DNA of 64,000 nucleotides from Flavobacterium ammoniigenes (GCF_020886055.1 NZ_AP025184.1:1984001-2048000); one strand, 5' to 3'. Shown: positions 39,501-47,472, numbered from the stretch's first letter. The notes: a model not told the origin generated them from the sequence alone. Numbers and translations are program-made.

Positions 39501-41238
39501 ATACTAAATTCCAATAACCACTTTTTTCATGTTTACTAAATGTAGTTGTTCCAACCAAAGTGGAATCGACTGAACCATTTTTCGGAGTCAACCATAAATC
39601 GTGAATAGTACCTATACTGGATGCTAATCGTATATATCCAACAGAAGCTCCGTCAATTTTTGGATCTTTTGAGTTCAATTTAAATTCAAATTTTACAACT
39701 TTATCATCGTTTGCACTTCCTTCAACATTAATTGTTGATCCAATTATTTTTCCAGGATAAGTATAATCAGGAAATAAATTATAAACCATAAAGGTCAAAT
39801 CTTCTCTAATTTGGGCTTTATAACGAGTTCCATGCATAATTCTGTCTCGAATAAACTCATATTTTCGAACTGATCTAGATAGCAATAAATCTGGATTTAA
39901 TATGTAAGTAGCAATCGACTCAGCCATATCTTCATCTGGATTCTTTTCATGTGCATATTCAGTAACAAATTCAGTTGTGTTATAAGTAGACCATCCTGAA
40001 CTAGAGGTAGGATCTTGGAACCAACCTCCCAAATCAGACCAATCTTTTTTTAATACACTATCAAAAGCATATGCCCATAAAAAATGAGATTTCTCATGTA
40101 AAATTAATCTTCTAACAACACTATTTATTTCTGTGTTATTAAAAGTTTTACTCATAAATTCTATAGTATTAAAACTTGTCCAAGCAATTGCAGCTGCAGT
40201 CGTATAAATAGGATGATCTTGTCCATTTACTCTTCTTACTAAATATTTAAGCCCTTCTTGTTTATGAAATCCCTCTGGCAATTCCTCAAACATAGAGAGT
40301 ATTTCAATTTTTTCTTCATTGAAAAATTCTTGAAAATTAGACGCGTCTTCATGCATTAAATTTTGGGTTTCTAGATTCGATTTCATAAACCTAAATCCGT
40401 ATTTTTCTTGTGCTATTATATCTACATTTTGCTCATTTGACCCAAAGTCAGTATAATAATTTAAAATAGCATGATTCAATCTTTTAGAATAAAACTTCGT
40501 TTTAATTCCATCCAAAATCCCTATTTGTGGACTTGCATAGGTAAATGCGGATTGACTAACGGTAACATGTTTAACCCCGTTTACATTGACAATATTGATG
40601 TCTTTAAATTGTTCTTGATCCGTTAAATAAAAAATAGCTTTGACATTTTCACCCTTCTCAAAATTGAGCACACTCCCTTCCCCAAATGTTTGCAATGGCA
40701 ACGTTTTAAGCATTGAATATAATCTGAAACTATCTTCACTTGACCATTTTGATCTATCATTAGATAAAATTATACCAAACTCATTCCTTAGTTTAACTGA
40801 CGAATAATCATTTGGTATTGAAACCGTATTGTTTAATACTACTAAAGTTGAAGGCTCATTTACATACACTTGTGTTGCATGACCTGCATAACTATCGTCA
40901 TCTTTCCAATTATAGATATAATTTGTGTTTAATAGAGGCGTTAAAGTAACCGTGGCATTATTTGTTTCAGGAATATTGATAACCGTAGAAGAAGGAAAAG
41001 TGTATCCAGTTGCATCTATTATCAATGCCCATTTTCCGTTATCTACATTAAATTGAACCGTTGAAGTACCCGAAGAATTATACTTAACCCATTTTTTTAA
41101 TAATTTTTCTGCACTTTTTTGAACAATAATTCGGATAGAATCGTTTGCTTTTATTCCGTTTACATTGACGGTCAAATTATTTTGAGCAAATAAATTAGTA
41201 CCAAGCATCAATAATGTAATCAATAAATATTTTTTCAT
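36556..41238 (-). CDS. Secreted HExxH metallopeptidase with Ig-like repeats and type A T9SS sorting signal
   Basis: A 1560-residue protein with a signal peptide (1-19, ending LFAQ). The N-terminal catalytic-looking region (about 190-480) holds LILHEKSHF, with H381, E382 and H385 as putative zinc ligands and base. NPDEDMAESIATYI follows, where E440, 55 residues on, could be the third ligand as in gluzincin-type enzymes. Residues about 500-1130 are beta-rich with DxAGN motifs. Two near-duplicate Ig/cadherin-like repeats (about 1160-1326) contain NPxNGTxTLNSNGTFxYVHNGS. The C-terminus (YPNPTKGSFEI, about 1487 on) is a type A T9SS signal. Peptidase family is not assigned with confidence; activity is inferred from the motif. 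Confidence 0.78.
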   Translation of the reverse strand: MKKYLLITLLMLGTNLFAQNNLTVNVNGIKANDSIRIIVQKSAEKLLKKWVKYNSSGTSTVQFNVDNGKWALIIDATGYTFPSSTVINIPETNNATVTLTPLLNTNYIYNWKDDDSYAGHATQVYVNEPSTLVVLNNTVSIPNDYSSVKLRNEFGIILSNDRSKWSSEDSFRLYSMLKTLPLQTFGEGSVLNFEKGENVKAIFYLTDQEQFKDINIVNVNGVKHVTVSQSAFTYASPQIGILDGIKTKFYSKRLNHAILNYYTDFGSNEQNVDIIAQEKYGFRFMKSNLETQNLMHEDASNFQEFFNEEKIEILSMFEELPEGFHKQEGLKYLVRRVNGQDHPIYTTAAAIAWTSFNTIEFMSKTFNNTEINSVVRRLILHEKSHFLWAYAFDSVLKKDWSDLGGWFQDPTSSSGWSTYNTTEFVTEYAHEKNPDEDMAESIATYILNPDLLLSRSVRKYEFIRDRIMHGTRYKAQIREDLTFMVYNLFPDYTYPGKIIGSTINVEGSANDDKVVKFEFKLNSKDPKIDGASVGYIRLASSIGTIHDLWLTPKNGSVDSTLVGTTTFSKHEKSGYWNLVSLRIEDPVGNSRFENTSSFGFKLYIENPLEDITPPKWQYNLKSELVQGKFDPNGQNTSDNVNGLQMQAIKYSYDYYDNSPMDRSITRIYFPKLDNSNAQKYEEQIQGKPIINAAKSYKNDYNSIKHFEMHLVIPEYFPSGYYSVSQLNSSDIAGNYTNVYMVKDTANFYIKPGKLDIFKDIRDSLYVKTNFPDYIAPEIDLNRINVIAKPTNPLSPDGETRVDISLLIRDLSDFPTHESGAKLVRYVLRDPLGIEHSYSSWNDNMLLNYYSLKPDGNSEWNLINLDILLPKGSPPGKWGISSMQTVDRAGNFRNYSFVEIVRFDVIESDVKLDEALVATITSKVVNSKNVSSISAEISCKPCQGNKYVYQVYSLLGGNVVRGEGIFTSNFISLNSINLTGVLDGIIKLTVQVTDNQNQLIATTTTDYTKDTVLPKGYYLKSNLQDSGSSNIDSIVFKVLAENVDLNGTYKVLFEQNSTTNKQFDIKSSSTSIPSISIEGVITQTEIVLNNLNISSLKDGVFSSSILITDPNGNEGVPIKKYFYKLDGKISILNKTTPVNDFIEVDEGKVSGVLKNGSDNLLYNDFKLNTNLIPIIVTNPINGTVTLNSNGTFSYVHNGSETTKDSFTYKVNDGTSDSDIATVTITINPVNDAPVALSDQITIKNGETATLLSGGITSVLTNDTDAENNTLTAVRVTNPVNGTLTLNSNGTFTYVHNGSNTITDSFTYKVNDGSVDSNIATVNISIEAFSLPFDNFTIITKSETCSGKNNGEISIKATQSFNYTATINNKVYNFVNNSLIVPDLTAGEYNVCINITGKTFPHCYTLTIGKGGSLTGKTSGVSSNKVAIEITEGSAPFEVLLNGKSKFTTDHTLFELDVNVGDVVMVKSAIACEGIYSKVISDLPNSYMAYPNPTKGSFEISMSTELKEIYIELYSIKAELISKGVYPVVNQKIQLNLDNQTSGTYIAKVYTAIPTSLIIIKN
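37261..37760 (-). repeat. Two adjacent Ig-like coding repeats in the metallopeptidase gene
   Basis: The two copies are visibly similar in DNA as well as protein (shared segments such as AAGTAAAACTATC and CCATTATGAACATA on the plus strand), suggesting a fairly recent duplication. Confidence 0.75.
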
Positions 41239-41290
41239 AAGTAATATTTTATGGACATAATATTATAACCAATTTCTAACTGTAATTTTA

Positions 41291-41318
41291 CAAAAATATC
41301 CAATTCATATATAGCAAA
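41291..41318 (-). promoter_or_regulatory. Promoter for the metallopeptidase-lipoprotein operon
   Basis: On the minus strand TTTG (41318-41315) and TATTTTTG (41298-41291) are separated by 16 nt. The start codon at 41238 lies about 50 nt downstream. Confidence 0.55.
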
Positions 41319-41366
41319 CCATACCTATATTTAGTGATATTCTACTTTAAATCAATTATATAATAT

Positions 41367-41405
41367 AAAAAAAGCGTCTTATTCTTACAAATAAGACGCT
41401 TTCAA
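41367..41405 (-). terminator. Terminator after gapN
   Basis: A perfect 10-bp stem (GCGTCTTATT / AATAAGACGC, 41374-41399) has a 6-nt loop and is flanked by an A run that reads as T on the minus strand. It differs from the 35.8-kb hairpin by one base. Confidence 0.85.
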
Positions 41406-41422
41406 AAATTAAAAAATCAGAC

Positions 41423-43003
41423 TTATAAAATATAATCCGTATTGATAAAGTTAGACTCTTTACTATTTAATAATTCTTGTAAAATAGCATTGTTATACTC
41501 ATTGTCTTTTGAGGCTACAAATGTTCGAATTGAAAACGAACGCAAGGCATCGTGAATACTCAAGGTTCCTACTGCAGAATCTTTACGACCTGTAAACGGA
41601 AACACATCGGGTCCTCTCTGACATGAACTGTTCAAGTTTACTCTACACACTAAGTTGACCAAAGTATCAATTAATGGTGCAATGGTTTTAATGTCTTTTC
41701 CAAACAAACTCACTTGCTGACCGTAATTCGATTCGGCCATATCATTCAACGGCTCTTGAATATCTTTAAACGAAATGATTGGCACCACAGGACCAAATTG
41801 CTCCTCGTGGTACACACGCATGTTTTTGTTCACTGGGTACAAAACCGCTGGAAAGATAAAATTGTCGCTATGCTGCCCACCTTTTGTATTCAAAATTTGA
41901 GCGCCGTTGGCTTTTGCATCGTCAATCAATTCTTGAATATAGGCTGGTTTTTCTTTTTCAGGAAGTGGAGTCAACATCACTCCTTTTTCCCATGGATTTC
42001 CAAAAGCCAATGCGTCTACTTTAGCCGCAAAACGGGTATTGAATTCTTGTGCAATTGATTCGTGAACATACAATACTTTCAAAGCGGTACAACGTTGCCC
42101 GTTGAATGACAACGATCCTGTAATACATTCTTGGATTGCCAAATCCAAATCGGCGTCTGGTAAAATAATCGCTGGATTTTTGGCTTCCAATCCTAAGATT
42201 AAACGCAATCTGTTTTTATTAGGGTGTTGGTCTTGCAACGCAATCGCTGAGGTACTGTTTCCAATCAAAGCCAAAACACCCACTTTTCCAGATTTCATTA
42301 TTGGCGAAGCCACTTCTCTACCTCGACCGTAAATAATATTAATAGCACCTTTTGGGAAACTACTTCTAAATGCTTCTAAAAGTGGAGACAACAATAATAC
42401 ACCGTGTTTCGCTGGTTTAAACACCACCGGATTACCCATGATTAAAGCAGGAATCAACAATGAAAAGGTTTCATTCAAAGGATAATTATAAGGTCCAAGA
42501 CACAAAACTACACCTAAAGGCCCTCTTCGAACCATAGCATGAATACCTTGCACTTTACTGAAATGAGCACTTCGGCTGTTCAATTCCTTCAAACTATCAA
42601 TCGTATCGTAAATGTACTCTACCGTTCTGTCAAATTCTTTTTCAGAATCGCCAAGGGTTTTTCCAATTTCCCACATTAATAATTTGACCACTTCGGCACG
42701 AGTGTCTTTCATTTTGGTAACAAAATCTTCCATGCATTGAATGCGGTCCACTACTTTCATGGTGGGCCACAAACCTTGACCGTTATTGAAGGCTAAATCA
42801 GCCGATTCAACTGCTTCCATCGCTTCTTTTTCTCCCATTGCAGGAATAGTTCCTAGCAAAGTGGGTGCATAATCAGCTGTAGAGGAAATGGTGGAATAAA
42901 CTGGTGTGGTAACGCCAGTCCATTTTTTTAATTCGCCATGAACTAAATAGGTATCTTGAGTTAAAGGCGATGTAATTTGAAATTCTTGAGGAATTGTACT
43001 CAT
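41423..43003 (-). CDS. gapN: NADP-dependent glyceraldehyde-3-phosphate dehydrogenase-type aldehyde dehydrogenase (GapN-like)
   Basis: A 526-residue member of the aldehyde dehydrogenase superfamily. The catalytic cysteine is C305 in NGQRCTALK, the general base lies in [10 protein letters not shown], and the cofactor loop is [31 protein letters not shown]. The overall layout and the motif QRCTALK match non-phosphorylating GapN, which oxidises glyceraldehyde-3-P directly to 3-phosphoglycerate and makes NADPH. It is downstream of a rhodanese gene (29-base gap) on the same strand and ends at a strong terminator. Substrate is inferred; other aldehyde dehydrogenases share most motifs. Confidence 0.85.
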   Translation of the reverse strand: MSTIPQEFQITSPLTQDTYLVHGELKKWTGVTTPVYSTISSTADYAPTLLGTIPAMGEKEAMEAVESADLAFNNGQGLWPTMKVVDRIQCMEDFVTKMKDTRAEVVKLLMWEIGKTLGDSEKEFDRTVEYIYDTIDSLKELNSRSAHFSKVQGIHAMVRRGPLGVVLCLGPYNYPLNETFSLLIPALIMGNPVVFKPAKHGVLLLSPLLEAFRSSFPKGAINIIYGRGREVASPIMKSGKVGVLALIGNSTSAIALQDQHPNKNRLRLILGLEAKNPAIILPDADLDLAIQECITGSLSFNGQRCTALKVLYVHESIAQEFNTRFAAKVDALAFGNPWEKGVMLTPLPEKEKPAYIQELIDDAKANGAQILNTKGGQHSDNFIFPAVLYPVNKNMRVYHEEQFGPVVPIISFKDIQEPLNDMAESNYGQQVSLFGKDIKTIAPLIDTLVNLVCRVNLNSSCQRGPDVFPFTGRKDSAVGTLSIHDALRSFSIRTFVASKDNEYNNAILQELLNSKESNFINTDYIL

Positions 43004-43032
43004 AGTAGGTTGTTGTGTTGTTGTTTAGTAAA

Positions 43033-43344
43033 TTAGGGTTCAACGATATCGCCGTCCCATTCGATAATTCCACCTAATAAGTTATAGGCATTTTCAAAAC
43101 CTAATTCGTTCATAATGGCACAGGCATTAGCACTTCTAGCTCCCGAACGACAGTAAACATAATAGTTTTTGGATTTATCCAAAGTTTCTAGATCCGCTAC
43201 AAAAGCAGCACCTTGATGAAAATCATAATTAATAGCTCCCGCAATATATCCTTCTTCAAATTCCATGGCTGTTCTCACATCAAGTATAACAGCATTTTCG
43301 TCTGACTCAAATTGAGCAATCCAATCTTCTTGTGTTAAATTCAT
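43033..43344 (-). CDS. Single-domain rhodanese-like protein
   Basis: A 103-residue rhodanese domain with catalytic C65 in YCRSGARSANA and the CH2 motif LLGGIIEWDG near the C-terminus. Such proteins move sulfane sulfur or bind persulfides in the cytoplasm. It lies upstream of gapN on the minus strand and about 320 bases from the divergent sulfur module, which suggests a shared theme of persulfide handling. A link to gapN is not obvious, though GapN has a reactive cysteine that persulfides could modify. Confidence 0.92.
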   Translation of the reverse strand: MNLTQEDWIAQFESDENAVILDVRTAMEFEEGYIAGAINYDFHQGAAFVADLETLDKSKNYYVYCRSGARSANACAIMNELGFENAYNLLGGIIEWDGDIVEP

Positions 43345-43600
43345 ATCAAATAATTTTGTTTTTGTAAAAATACGATGTTTTTAGTAAACAACAGATGAGA
43401 TAGTTACGAATTGAAAACTAATTTAACGAAAACGATTTCCCGATTTCATTATATTCAACAAAATGATCTTTCGGGAGAATTCTTTTGAAAAATTAGTTGT
43501 GGTGGAGATAAAATGAATTGAAATTAATAGTTGTATAAATCCTATTTAAGCCAATTTCTATATGCTGAAAATAATATTTAAGAAATTGATCCGCTAAGAC
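43345..43600. other. Intergenic region between the rhodanese and TauE/SafE genes
   Basis: The divergent spacer of 320 bases contains no credible gene. Its right-hand end holds the Crp-like palindrome and promoter listed separately. I see no clear -7 box for the rhodanese gene beyond an AT-rich stretch near 43360-43375. Confidence 0.5.
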
Positions 43601-43645
43601 TGTGACAAATGTTACATTTGGTATGATTCAAAATGTTCATTTTTG
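43601..43645 (+). promoter_or_regulatory. Promoter with Crp/Fnr-like palindrome for the sulfur module
   Basis: TGTGACAAATGTTACA (43601-43616) is a 16-bp imperfect palindrome resembling the TGTGA-N6-TCACA class of Crp/Fnr sites. It also contains a perfect inverted repeat, CAAATG-tta-CATTTG (43606-43620). TTTG at 43617-43620 can serve as -33, and CATTTTTG at 43638-43645 as -7, with a 17-nt spacer. A site overlapping -33 could activate or repress. Confidence 0.5.
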
Positions 43646-43664
43646 TAATTAAAATTATCGAAAT

Positions 43665-44453
43665 ATGGAATACATCGGCTACTTTGCGTCAATTATAATA
43701 GGTCTTTCCCTTGGTTTGATAGGAGGTGGTGGATCCATTCTTACTATTCCGATATTGGTCTATTTATTCAAAATTGATCCTGAATTAGCCACCAGTTATT
43801 CCTTATTTATAGTTGGTATCACTTCATTATCAGGTTGTATTAGCCACTATCGAATGGGAAATTTGCAAATAAAAGCAGCCTTGTATTTTGCCGTTCCCTC
43901 TATATTTTCAATTCTGATTATTCGTGAAGTAATTTTTCCACAAATTGCCGAAACACTTTTTTCTATAGCTTCTTATCAAGTTTCAAAGAGTTTCTTAATT
44001 ATGATCGTATTCTCATTGCTGATGATGGCCGCTTCGATTTCAATGATTAGAAAAAGTAAAGAAGTTTCAACAACTGGAAAAACCAACTATATTCAATTGG
44101 GAGTAATTGGGTTTTTTGTAGGAATTGTAACTGGCTTCTTGGGTGCTGGTGGCGGATTTTTAATTATACCCGCTCTGCTTTTTTTCGCAAAATTACCCAT
44201 GAAACAAGCTATTGGAACCTCATTGTTAATCATTTTCATCAACTCAGCTATCGGATTTGGCGGCGACTTATACATAGGAACTCCAATTGATTATGGGTTT
44301 CTACTAATTATTTCAGGCATTGCCTTTATAGGTATGCTGATTGGTACTCAATTATCTAAACGAATTGATAGCAGCCAACTCAAACCCATTTTTGGTTGGT
44401 TTGTTTTAATCATGGGAATGTATATTATTACCAAAGAAATTTTCTTTACCTAA
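43665..44453 (+). CDS. TauE/SafE family membrane permease (sulfite exporter-like)
   Basis: A 262-residue inner-membrane protein with about eight hydrophobic segments in two repeated halves. Each half has a glycine-rich motif typical of the family: GLSLGLIGGGGSILTIP near the N-terminus and GIVTGFLGAGGGFLIIPAL near residue 155. Family members move sulfite, sulfonates or related small anions. The gene stands first in a plus-strand run with persulfide dioxygenase, methyltransferase and thioredoxin genes, supporting export or import of an oxidised sulfur anion such as sulfite or thiosulfate. The exact ion is not known. Confidence 0.9.
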   Translation: MEYIGYFASIIIGLSLGLIGGGGSILTIPILVYLFKIDPELATSYSLFIVGITSLSGCISHYRMGNLQIKAALYFAVPSIFSILIIREVIFPQIAETLFSIASYQVSKSFLIMIVFSLLMMAASISMIRKSKEVSTTGKTNYIQLGVIGFFVGIVTGFLGAGGGFLIIPALLFFAKLPMKQAIGTSLLIIFINSAIGFGGDLYIGTPIDYGFLLIISGIAFIGMLIGTQLSKRIDSSQLKPIFGWFVLIMGMYIITKEIFFT

Positions 44454-44494
44454 TACTCAAACAAAAATCAATTTTTAAAATCTATAATCTGAAT

Positions 44495-44502
44495 TACATT
44501 TG
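44495..44502 (+). promoter_or_regulatory. -7 box before the persulfide dioxygenase gene
   Basis: TACATTTG matches TAnnTTTG, 24 nt before the ATG, so this gene may have its own start site in addition to read-through from the permease gene. Confidence 0.5.
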
Positions 44503-44526
44503 TAATCAAATAAGGAATTTACACTC

Positions 44527-45942
44527 ATGCAAATAGAACAAATTTATACTGGATGTTTAGCTCAAGGAGCCTATTATATTACTTCTAATGGAGAAGCAGC
44601 GATTATTGATCCGCTACGTGAAGTACAACCGTATTTAGATCGTTTAGAACGCGACAAAGTAAGTTTAAAATACATATTTGAAACCCATTTCCATGCAGAT
44701 TTCGTTTCAGGTCATTTAGATTTAGCTAAAGCGACCAATGCAAAAATTGTATATGGACCAACGGCTAAACCGGAGTTTGAAGCTCTAGTTGCCGCTGACG
44801 AACAAGTTTTTGAAGTGGGGAAAATCAAAATCAAAGTACTCCACACTCCAGGTCACACTATGGAAAGTACTACGTGCTTATTGATTGACGAAAACGGAAA
44901 AGACCACGCCATTTTTTCTGGAGATACCTTATTTATTGGCGATGTAGGTCGTCCGGACTTGGCACAAAAAGCGGCTTCGATGACACAAGAAGAATTGGCT
45001 GCTACATTATTTCATTCGCTTCGCAATAAAATCATGACTTTGGCCGATGATGTTATTGTATACCCTGCTCACGGCGCTGGAAGTGCTTGTGGAAAAAACA
45101 TGAGTAAGGAAACAGTTTCTACCATTGGTAACCAAAAAGCAACGAATTATGCCTTGAGAGCCAATATGACTGAAGCCGAATTCATCAAAGAAGTTACCGA
45201 TGGTTTATTGCCTCCTCCAGCTTATTTTGGGATGAATGTAGCCATGAACAAAAAAGGATACGAAAGTTTCGAAACCGTTTTAAACCATGGTATGCGCGCT
45301 ATTCCTGTAGCTCAATTAGAGGTAATGATAGAAGAAACCAGAGCGTTACTGCTAGATACACGTAACAATGGAGATTTTAGTAAAGGTTTTATTCCGCAAT
45401 CTATTAACATTGGAATCGATGGCGATTTTGCTCCATGGGTAGGTGCTTTAATTGCCGATGTGAAACAACCGATTATATTAGTTACTGCTAACGGACGCGA
45501 AGAAGAAACGGTAACTCGTTTGAGCCGCGTTGGTTTTGACAACCTAATCGGGCATTTAGAAGGCGGATTTGAGGCTTGGAAAAATGCAGGACATGATATT
45601 GATACTGTCAATCGAATTTCAGCGGAAGAGTTTGAAAAACAAGTGACCATTGGCGAAAGCAAAATTATCGACATTCGTAAAGAAAGCGAATACGAAGCAG
45701 AACATATCGAAGACGCTTACAGCAAACCCTTAGCGTATATCAACGAATGGGTTAAAGACATCAATCCTGAAGAGCATTTTTTCTTGCATTGTGCTGGAGG
45801 ATATCGTTCTATGATTGCAGCTTCTATTTTGGAAGCACGCGGTTTTAGAAATTTTAGTGAAGTAGAAGGTGGTTTCAATGCCATTGCAAAAACGACTGTT
45901 CCCAAAACTAATTTTGTATGTCAAAGTAAAGTTTTAAAATAA
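44527..45942 (+). CDS. Persulfide dioxygenase-rhodanese fusion (CstB/ETHE1-like MBL fold)
   Basis: A 471-residue protein. The metallo-beta-lactamase domain (1-250) has THFHADFVSGH (H54, H56, D58, H62), HTPGHT and SGDTLFIGDVGRPDL, the iron ligands and substrate loop of ETHE1-type persulfide dioxygenases that turn persulfide into sulfite. Two rhodanese domains follow. The first (about 265-360) lacks a catalytic cysteine (VTANGREE at the loop). The second (about 375-465) has C422 in HCAGGYRS. This architecture matches CstB-like enzymes that couple persulfide oxidation to thiosulfate formation. The next gene starts 6 bases on. The enzyme is probably cytoplasmic. Confidence 0.9.
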   Translation: MQIEQIYTGCLAQGAYYITSNGEAAIIDPLREVQPYLDRLERDKVSLKYIFETHFHADFVSGHLDLAKATNAKIVYGPTAKPEFEALVAADEQVFEVGKIKIKVLHTPGHTMESTTCLLIDENGKDHAIFSGDTLFIGDVGRPDLAQKAASMTQEELAATLFHSLRNKIMTLADDVIVYPAHGAGSACGKNMSKETVSTIGNQKATNYALRANMTEAEFIKEVTDGLLPPPAYFGMNVAMNKKGYESFETVLNHGMRAIPVAQLEVMIEETRALLLDTRNNGDFSKGFIPQSINIGIDGDFAPWVGALIADVKQPIILVTANGREEETVTRLSRVGFDNLIGHLEGGFEAWKNAGHDIDTVNRISAEEFEKQVTIGESKIIDIRKESEYEAEHIEDAYSKPLAYINEWVKDINPEEHFFLHCAGGYRSMIAASILEARGFRNFSEVEGGFNAIAKTTVPKTNFVCQSKVLK

Positions 45943-45948
45943 AATACC

Positions 45949-46782
45949 ATGGAAGATTTAAAATGTTGTGTCACTTCTTGCGAAAAGCCTTTAGACCAAG
46001 ACTATTGGGATGCCCAATACAAAGCTAAAGCAACGGGATGGGATTTGGGAACTGTTTCCCCTCCTATCCAAGAATTCGTTGATAGCATTCAAGATAAAAA
46101 TAGTGCTATTTTGATTCCAGGTGGCGGAAATTCGTATGAAGCAGAATACCTGTTGCAACAAGGATTTACCAATATTACCGTGATTGATATTGCGCCTACC
46201 TTGATTGCTGTTTTGAAACAAAAATTTGACAATCATCCCAATATCAACATCATTTTAGGAGACTTTTTTGAACACCAAGGACAATATGATTGGATCATTG
46301 AACAAACTTTTTTCTGTGCGCTTCCGCTAACGATGCGTCCCAATTACGTTTGGAAAATGCACCAGCTATTAGCTCCTAAAGGGAAAATAGCAGGATTACT
46401 TTTCAATCGAGAATTTGAAGAAGGTCCTCCTTTTGGTGGTAACAAAGCCGAGTATACTAATTTATTCTCAGGAGCGTTCACTATCAACAAAATGGAAGTC
46501 TGTACCAATTCGGTTGCACCAAGAGCCAATTCCGAATTGTTCATTGAATTAGAAAAAAACACTGCAGCCGAAGTTCATTTATACACCTTTGAAGGCATAA
46601 CCTGTATTGGTTGTAAAGCGACTGTTTCTGAAAAATTAGCCGAAATAGACAGGGTAATGAATGTCAATATGAATACTAATTTCACAGAGGTAATTATCGC
46701 TAGCGAAAAAGAAGTCGCTCTGCAAAAATTACAAGAGACCGTTTCTTATGACGAAAAATACAAAATCATAAAAGCCAATTAG
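45949..46782 (+). CDS. TPMT/HOL-class methyltransferase fused to a C-terminal HMA-like domain
   Basis: A 277-residue protein. Residues about 14-205 form a SAM-dependent methyltransferase of the thiopurine/thiol methyltransferase class. Its landmarks are YWDAQYKAKATGWDLGTVSPP, the SAM loop ALIPGGGNSYEAEYL with VIDIAP, and EQTFFCALP. Residues about 208-277 look like a heavy-metal-associated domain with CxxC at C219-C222 (GITCIGCKATV) and the beta-alpha-beta pattern ending TVSYDEKYKI. The N-terminus also has three cysteines (CCVTSC). The neighbours are persulfide enzyme and thioredoxin genes 6 bases away on either side, so sulfide/thiol or metalloid methylation is a reasonable guess. No function is proven for the fusion. 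Confidence 0.82.
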   Translation: MEDLKCCVTSCEKPLDQDYWDAQYKAKATGWDLGTVSPPIQEFVDSIQDKNSAILIPGGGNSYEAEYLLQQGFTNITVIDIAPTLIAVLKQKFDNHPNINIILGDFFEHQGQYDWIIEQTFFCALPLTMRPNYVWKMHQLLAPKGKIAGLLFNREFEEGPPFGGNKAEYTNLFSGAFTINKMEVCTNSVAPRANSELFIELEKNTAAEVHLYTFEGITCIGCKATVSEKLAEIDRVMNVNMNTNFTEVIIASEKEVALQKLQETVSYDEKYKIIKAN

Positions 46783-46788
46783 TAGCTT

Positions 46789-46983
46789 ATGAAAAATTTA
46801 CTTTTAACCAATTGGCATCTAATGCGTTGGGTTCGTTTGGCTTTCGCTATTTTCCTTTTCATTCAAGCCTATATATTGAGAGAATGGGGATTTGTGGCTT
46901 TTGGAGCCTTTTTCTTATTTCAAGTGATTTTTAATATGGGTTGCGGACCAAATGGTTGTGCTGTACCCAATTCTAAAAAATAA
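46789..46983 (+). CDS. Small membrane protein with Cys pair (DUF2892/YgaP-tail-like)
   Basis: A 64-residue protein with two hydrophobic segments (about 16-30 and 34-50) and cysteines at C52 and C57 in MGCGPNGCAVPN. It resembles the small membrane proteins, sometimes fused to rhodanese as in YgaP, that occur in sulfur-metabolism clusters of Bacteroidota. It sits between the methyltransferase gene (6-base gap) and thioredoxin (3-base gap), so it is part of the operon. The cysteines may take part in thiol exchange with the adjacent thioredoxin. That is inference. Confidence 0.75.
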   Translation: MKNLLLTNWHLMRWVRLAFAIFLFIQAYILREWGFVAFGAFFLFQVIFNMGCGPNGCAVPNSKK

Positions 46984-46986
46984 ATT

Positions 46987-47289
46987 ATGGGAAACTTTAA
47001 TCAAATCATACAATCAGACCAAACCGTTTTAGTAGACTTTTTTGCTACATGGTGTGGACCTTGCCAAATGTTAGCGCCCATTTTAAAAGACGTAAAAACC
47101 AATCTAGGCGAACGCATTTCCATTATTAAAATTGATGTGGATAAAAATCAAGCTGTTGCAGCTCAATATCAAGTGCGTGGCGTGCCTACGATGATTCTAT
47201 TCCAAAACGGTAAACAACTATGGAGACAATCAGGAGTGATTTCAAAAGAGGAAATTATCAAAATCATTGTAGAAAAAAGTAATCCTTGA
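46987..47289 (+). CDS. Thioredoxin
   Basis: A 100-residue thioredoxin with active site W22-C23-G-P-C26 (ATWCGPCQM) and the cis-proline loop RGVPTMILF. There is no signal peptide, so it is cytoplasmic. As the last gene of the sulfur run (3 bases after the small membrane protein) it probably reduces persulfides or disulfides formed by the upstream enzymes. No clear terminator follows within the 183-base gap. Confidence 0.95.
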   Translation: MGNFNQIIQSDQTVLVDFFATWCGPCQMLAPILKDVKTNLGERISIIKIDVDKNQAVAAQYQVRGVPTMILFQNGKQLWRQSGVISKEEIIKIIVEKSNP

Positions 47290-47347
47290 CTACCCCTACT
47301 TCAAATAGGCTTACATTCTATTTTATTATTTCTAATGCAATAATTAA

Positions 47348-47355
47348 TATATTTG
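47348..47355 (+). promoter_or_regulatory. -7 box in the gap before the alpha/beta hydrolase gene
   Basis: TATATTTG matches TAnnTTTG. It would leave a leader of about 110 nt before the ATG at 47473. Confidence 0.4.
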
Positions 47356-47472
47356 AAAATGATATAGTAAAAACGCAACTTCACTTATAAAGCCTATTAT
47401 AAATAAATCACCGATAGTTTTAGCTCATATAAACAAGATAGCGATAATTTAAAAATAAAATTTTAGACAAAA

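Noticed and set aside
47290..47472. Gap after thioredoxin as a hidden small gene or ncRNA
   Set aside because: Only a -7 box and a distant 9-bp inverted repeat (AATAGGCTT / AAGCCTATT) are visible. There is no convincing reading frame or stable structure with a T run.
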